Source: DASXBJ01 sp036491755 (GTDB lineage Bacteria > Chloroflexota > Dormibacteria > Dormibacterales > Dormibacteraceae). Taken from it: DNA of 6,297 nt. Where the stretch lies: contig DASXBJ010000093.1 of the NCBI GenBank assembly GCA_036491755.1, forward strand, positions 1-6,297. The letters run 5' to 3'. The notes below the pieces were generated by a model. It was not told the DNA's origin and made no database searches. It saw only the letters and a list, made by a program, of their open reading frames with translations. Within the stretch, counting starts at the first letter, position 1. Each line of letters opens with the position of its first letter. Positions 4,945 to 6,297 of the stretch are shown here, piece after piece. A program made the translations under genes and the position numbers.

Positions 4945-5689
4945 AGTTGAACCAGCTGCTGTAGTCATACCAGCCCCGGCTGTCCCAGGTCATTTCCTGC
5001 CACGCGGTCTCGAGTGTGCTGCCGAGACAGAAGGGTGTGCACGCAACGTAATTATTGGTGACGTAGGTATAAGCGTCAGTGCTGTTGTTGTCATATACGC
5101 CCGTCGTGGTGCCAGTGCAGTGGAATGGAGCGAAAGCTTGACATTGTGGGCTGACGTAGGCGACGTGGGAGTAAGGGTAAGCGCCGCCGCAATAACTCCA
5201 ATATCGGGCCCAGCGCGTCTGATTGTTGATGTAGGTGTCGGCAAACCAATGGCCGTTATTCCAGGTTGACATTTCAGGGCAACCCGAAGCGAGCACGGCG
5301 CGACTGGCGGTCAGACCGCCATCCAGGTTGGTCAGTCGGGAGATCGAATATTGATTCACTCCCTCCCGGATGATCAGAGTCTCCGAGTAGCCGGTTAGAT
5401 TACTGACTGGGCGGATCTGCAACGCGAAACGGCCGGTCTCACTGACCGTCGCCCCGGGCGCGCAACGCTGTGCCTCGGCCAAGGTGAGGAAGTGGCGGTG
5501 CGCCGCCCGGGCTGCCACCGCCGCAGAACAAGCCAGCGCGGTCTTGGCCTCATGCTCGACGAACGCGGCCTGCGCGGCCTTGAGTTGCGATGGATCGGAC
5601 TGCGCGAGCGCTACCGCCTCTGAACCGACGAACATCGTCAGGCCTAAGACGAGGCCCGCCAATAGAGTCGGCAGCCGAACGTGTCTCAT
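4943..5689 (-). CDS. Secreted Cys- and Tyr/Asn-rich protein of unknown function
   Basis: Predicted 248-residue exported protein; I do not recognise a family. MRHVRLPTLLAGLVLGLTMF, then VGSEAVALA and Q at residue 30, is a Sec signal peptide with a hydrophobic core at about 7-20 and an AxA-type cleavage site (ALA, 27-29). The mature part has an Ala-rich probably helical segment (35-75), then a stretch rich in Tyr, Asn, Thr and Trp (about 95-248) likely to be beta-structured. Eight Cys (54, 76, 137, 167, 183, 191, 217, 221) all lie after the signal, an even number that suits disulphides outside the cell. ATG 5689 is chosen because GGAGG lies 8 bases upstream; an in-frame TTG at 5704 overlaps that site. 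Parts of the gene, for example 5041-5100, are near 43% GC, well below the neighbours, which may reflect Asn/Tyr content or transfer. It has its own promoter and is followed by the 35-residue peptide gene. Confidence 0.85.
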   Translation of the reverse strand: MRHVRLPTLLAGLVLGLTMFVGSEAVALAQSDPSQLKAAQAAFVEHEAKTALACSAAVAARAAHRHFLTLAEAQRCAPGATVSETGRFALQIRPVSNLTGYSETLIIREGVNQYSISRLTNLDGGLTASRAVLASGCPEMSTWNNGHWFADTYINNQTRWARYWSYCGGAYPYSHVAYVSPQCQAFAPFHCTGTTTGVYDNNSTDAYTYVTNNYVACTPFCLGSTLETAWQEMTWDSRGWYDYSSWFN

Positions 5690-5697
5690 AGGACCAA

Positions 5698-5702
5698 CCT
5701 CC
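5698..5702 (-). promoter_or_regulatory. Ribosome-binding site that sets the start of the secreted-protein gene
   Basis: Minus strand GGAGG, 8 bases before ATG 5689. The alternative in-frame TTG at 5704 overlaps this motif, and starting there would add five residues ahead of the clean signal peptide, so the ATG is preferred. Confidence 0.7.
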
Positions 5703-5748
5703 AAACTTCGAGGTGTAGAGCGGGCCTCCCCGCCTCCTTCCGCGCAGG

Positions 5749-5777
5749 ATCGTTCAGCGTTTTACGATCAATGTCAA
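5749..5777 (-). promoter_or_regulatory. Predicted promoter of the secreted-protein cassette
   Basis: On the minus strand a consensus TTGACA (5777-5772) is followed after 17 bases by AACGAT (5754-5749), which matches TATAAT at its second, fifth and sixth positions. GATCGT (5748-5753) and ACGATC (5764-5769) form a 6-bp inverted repeat across the spacer and -10 box, a possible regulator site. The leader to the start codon would be about 50 bases. Confidence 0.5.
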
Positions 5778-5787
5778 GCGATTCTTA

Positions 5788-5799
5788 ACAAGCGCTTTC
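5788..5799. promoter_or_regulatory. Solitary LacI-operator-like half-match
   Basis: ACAAGCGCTTTC carries the 8-bp palindrome AAGCGCTT, identical to the core of both operators upstream of lacI, about 13 bases upstream of the -35 of the secreted-protein cassette. The outer T/A pair present in the lacI sites is missing. An 8-bp match occurs by chance often enough that this stays tentative. Confidence 0.25.
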
Positions 5800-6055
5800 C
5801 GAGGCACCACGGGTATTAGTCGGCCGACGGCGACAATCAACCCAGCCCCAGCCCACACGACCATCGCTACCCGAGCATGAGTCCCGGGGAGCACTGTGAT
5901 CCGCGCGCTCGCCGATTCGTTCGACGTGCGTGCCGGCTACTCCTACGTGGGGCAGCCTCGACTGCAAACGTGCCGTATCCACGAACGGAATGAGGGAAAA
6001 GCCGCAGGCGGGACTGAGCTGCCCGCCGATCCTTTCACGCCCGCCTGAGTGCCGC
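5798..6055. other. Intergenic stretch without a convincing gene
   Basis: Nothing here has gene-like support on both strands except a weak 50-codon frame on the plus strand (GTG 5896 to TGA 6048), listed as a finding. A minus-strand frame of about 112 codons running through it is Arg/Gly-rich, lacks domains and overlaps the end of the right-edge gene. GC-rich inverted repeats near 6005-6047 are annotated separately. Confidence 0.5.
5997..6047 (-). terminator. Possible terminator after the right-edge membrane protein gene
   Basis: The arm at 6005-6012 (CAGGCGGG) can pair with either cccgcc at 6022-6027 (6-bp stem, 9-base loop) or CCCGCCTG at 6040-6047 (8-bp perfect stem, 27-base loop). On the minus strand the stem is followed, after TGCGGC, by TTTTCCC. 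It starts 9 bases downstream of the stop of the small membrane protein gene. The T-run is short and offset, so confidence is modest. Confidence 0.35.
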
Positions 6056-6277
6056 CTATCGCCTCGACATTCGGACACTTCGAACGTACGGCACCGTCGC
6101 GGCAAGAGCCAGCCCGACTGCAATGGCGAGTACGACCCCGACGACCCAGCGAAGAATCACTGGATCTTCCTTCGCGAGCATCCCCGGCAAGAACAGAAGC
6201 AAGACGAAAAGCAGGGTCGACGCTGCACCAATAAGAACGTACGACCAGCCCTGCAAGGCGACAACGCGTGGGGTCAA
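6056..6277 (-). CDS. Small two-helix membrane protein, start uncertain
   Basis: The visible frame of up to 73 residues has two hydrophobic helices, at about 11-34 (including LIGAASTLLFVLLLFLPGML) and about 41-63 (WVVGVVLAIAVGLALAATVP), joined by a short AKEDP turn and ending in a basic tail VRSVRMSRR, so both ends are probably cytoplasmic. No family is recognised. The start at 6277 is a TTG with only a weak GGTGA upstream, and the frame stays open to the window's right edge, so the gene may begin outside the window and be longer. An ATG nearby (6282) is in another frame and stops after two codons. A possible hairpin terminator follows the TAG. Confidence 0.6.
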   Translation of the reverse strand: MTPRVVALQGWSYVLIGAASTLLFVLLLFLPGMLAKEDPVILRWVVGVVLAIAVGLALAATVPYVRSVRMSRR

Positions 6278-6297
6278 GCCATCACCGAGCGGCCACT

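Noticed and set aside
5785..6123. Minus-strand frame of 112 codons across the right intergenic region
   Set aside because: It overlaps the end of the better-supported small membrane gene, is rich in Arg/Gly/Ser and shows no domain or ribosome-binding site.

Overview
This 6.3-kb window comes from a GC-rich bacterium. Codons mostly end in G or C, Shine-Dalgarno motifs are clear, and genes are tightly packed and often overlap or lie 1-12 bases apart. The gene families seen (LacI regulator, Opp/Dpp-type permease, LapA-domain protein, DedA and RDD membrane domains, quinone-oxidoreductase-like dehydrogenase) suit a soil-type high-GC lineage such as Actinomycetota or a relative in Chloroflexota/Dormibacterota. 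No marker gene fixes the phylum, so this is inference.

Left end (1-2226, minus strand): a sugar-type operon. A LacI-family regulator is followed after one base by an OppB/DppB-type ABC permease. A 4-base overlap then leads into a gene that runs off the left edge, probably the partner OppC/DppC permease. A good promoter (TTGCGC, 17 bases, TAGGGT) lies upstream of lacI. Just downstream of it are two perfect TAAGCGCTTA operators separated by CCGG, which together form a 26-bp palindrome. The operon therefore looks autorepressed by its own LacI protein, probably in response to an oligosaccharide or glycoside.

Middle plus-strand pair (2349-2865): a LapA-domain two-helix membrane protein and, four bases later, a 56-residue protein with a textbook C2H2 zinc-finger signature.

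Middle minus-strand pair (4723-2875): an NAD(P)-dependent quinone-oxidoreductase-type dehydrogenase, and one base later a polytopic membrane protein joining a DedA/VTT domain to an RDD-like C-terminus. This pair converges on the zinc-finger gene with only 9 bases between them.

Right part (4782-5797, minus strand): a self-contained cassette with its own TTGACA promoter. It holds a secreted protein with eight Cys that I do not recognise and, 12 bases on, a 35-residue single-helix membrane peptide with a perfect ribosome-binding site. It ends in a 12-bp hairpin with a GAAA loop. This is the least explained part of the window. Beyond it, 5798-6055 has no convincing gene, and the right edge holds a small two-helix membrane protein whose true start may lie outside the window.

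No tRNA, rRNA, CRISPR array, insertion sequence or attachment site was seen.
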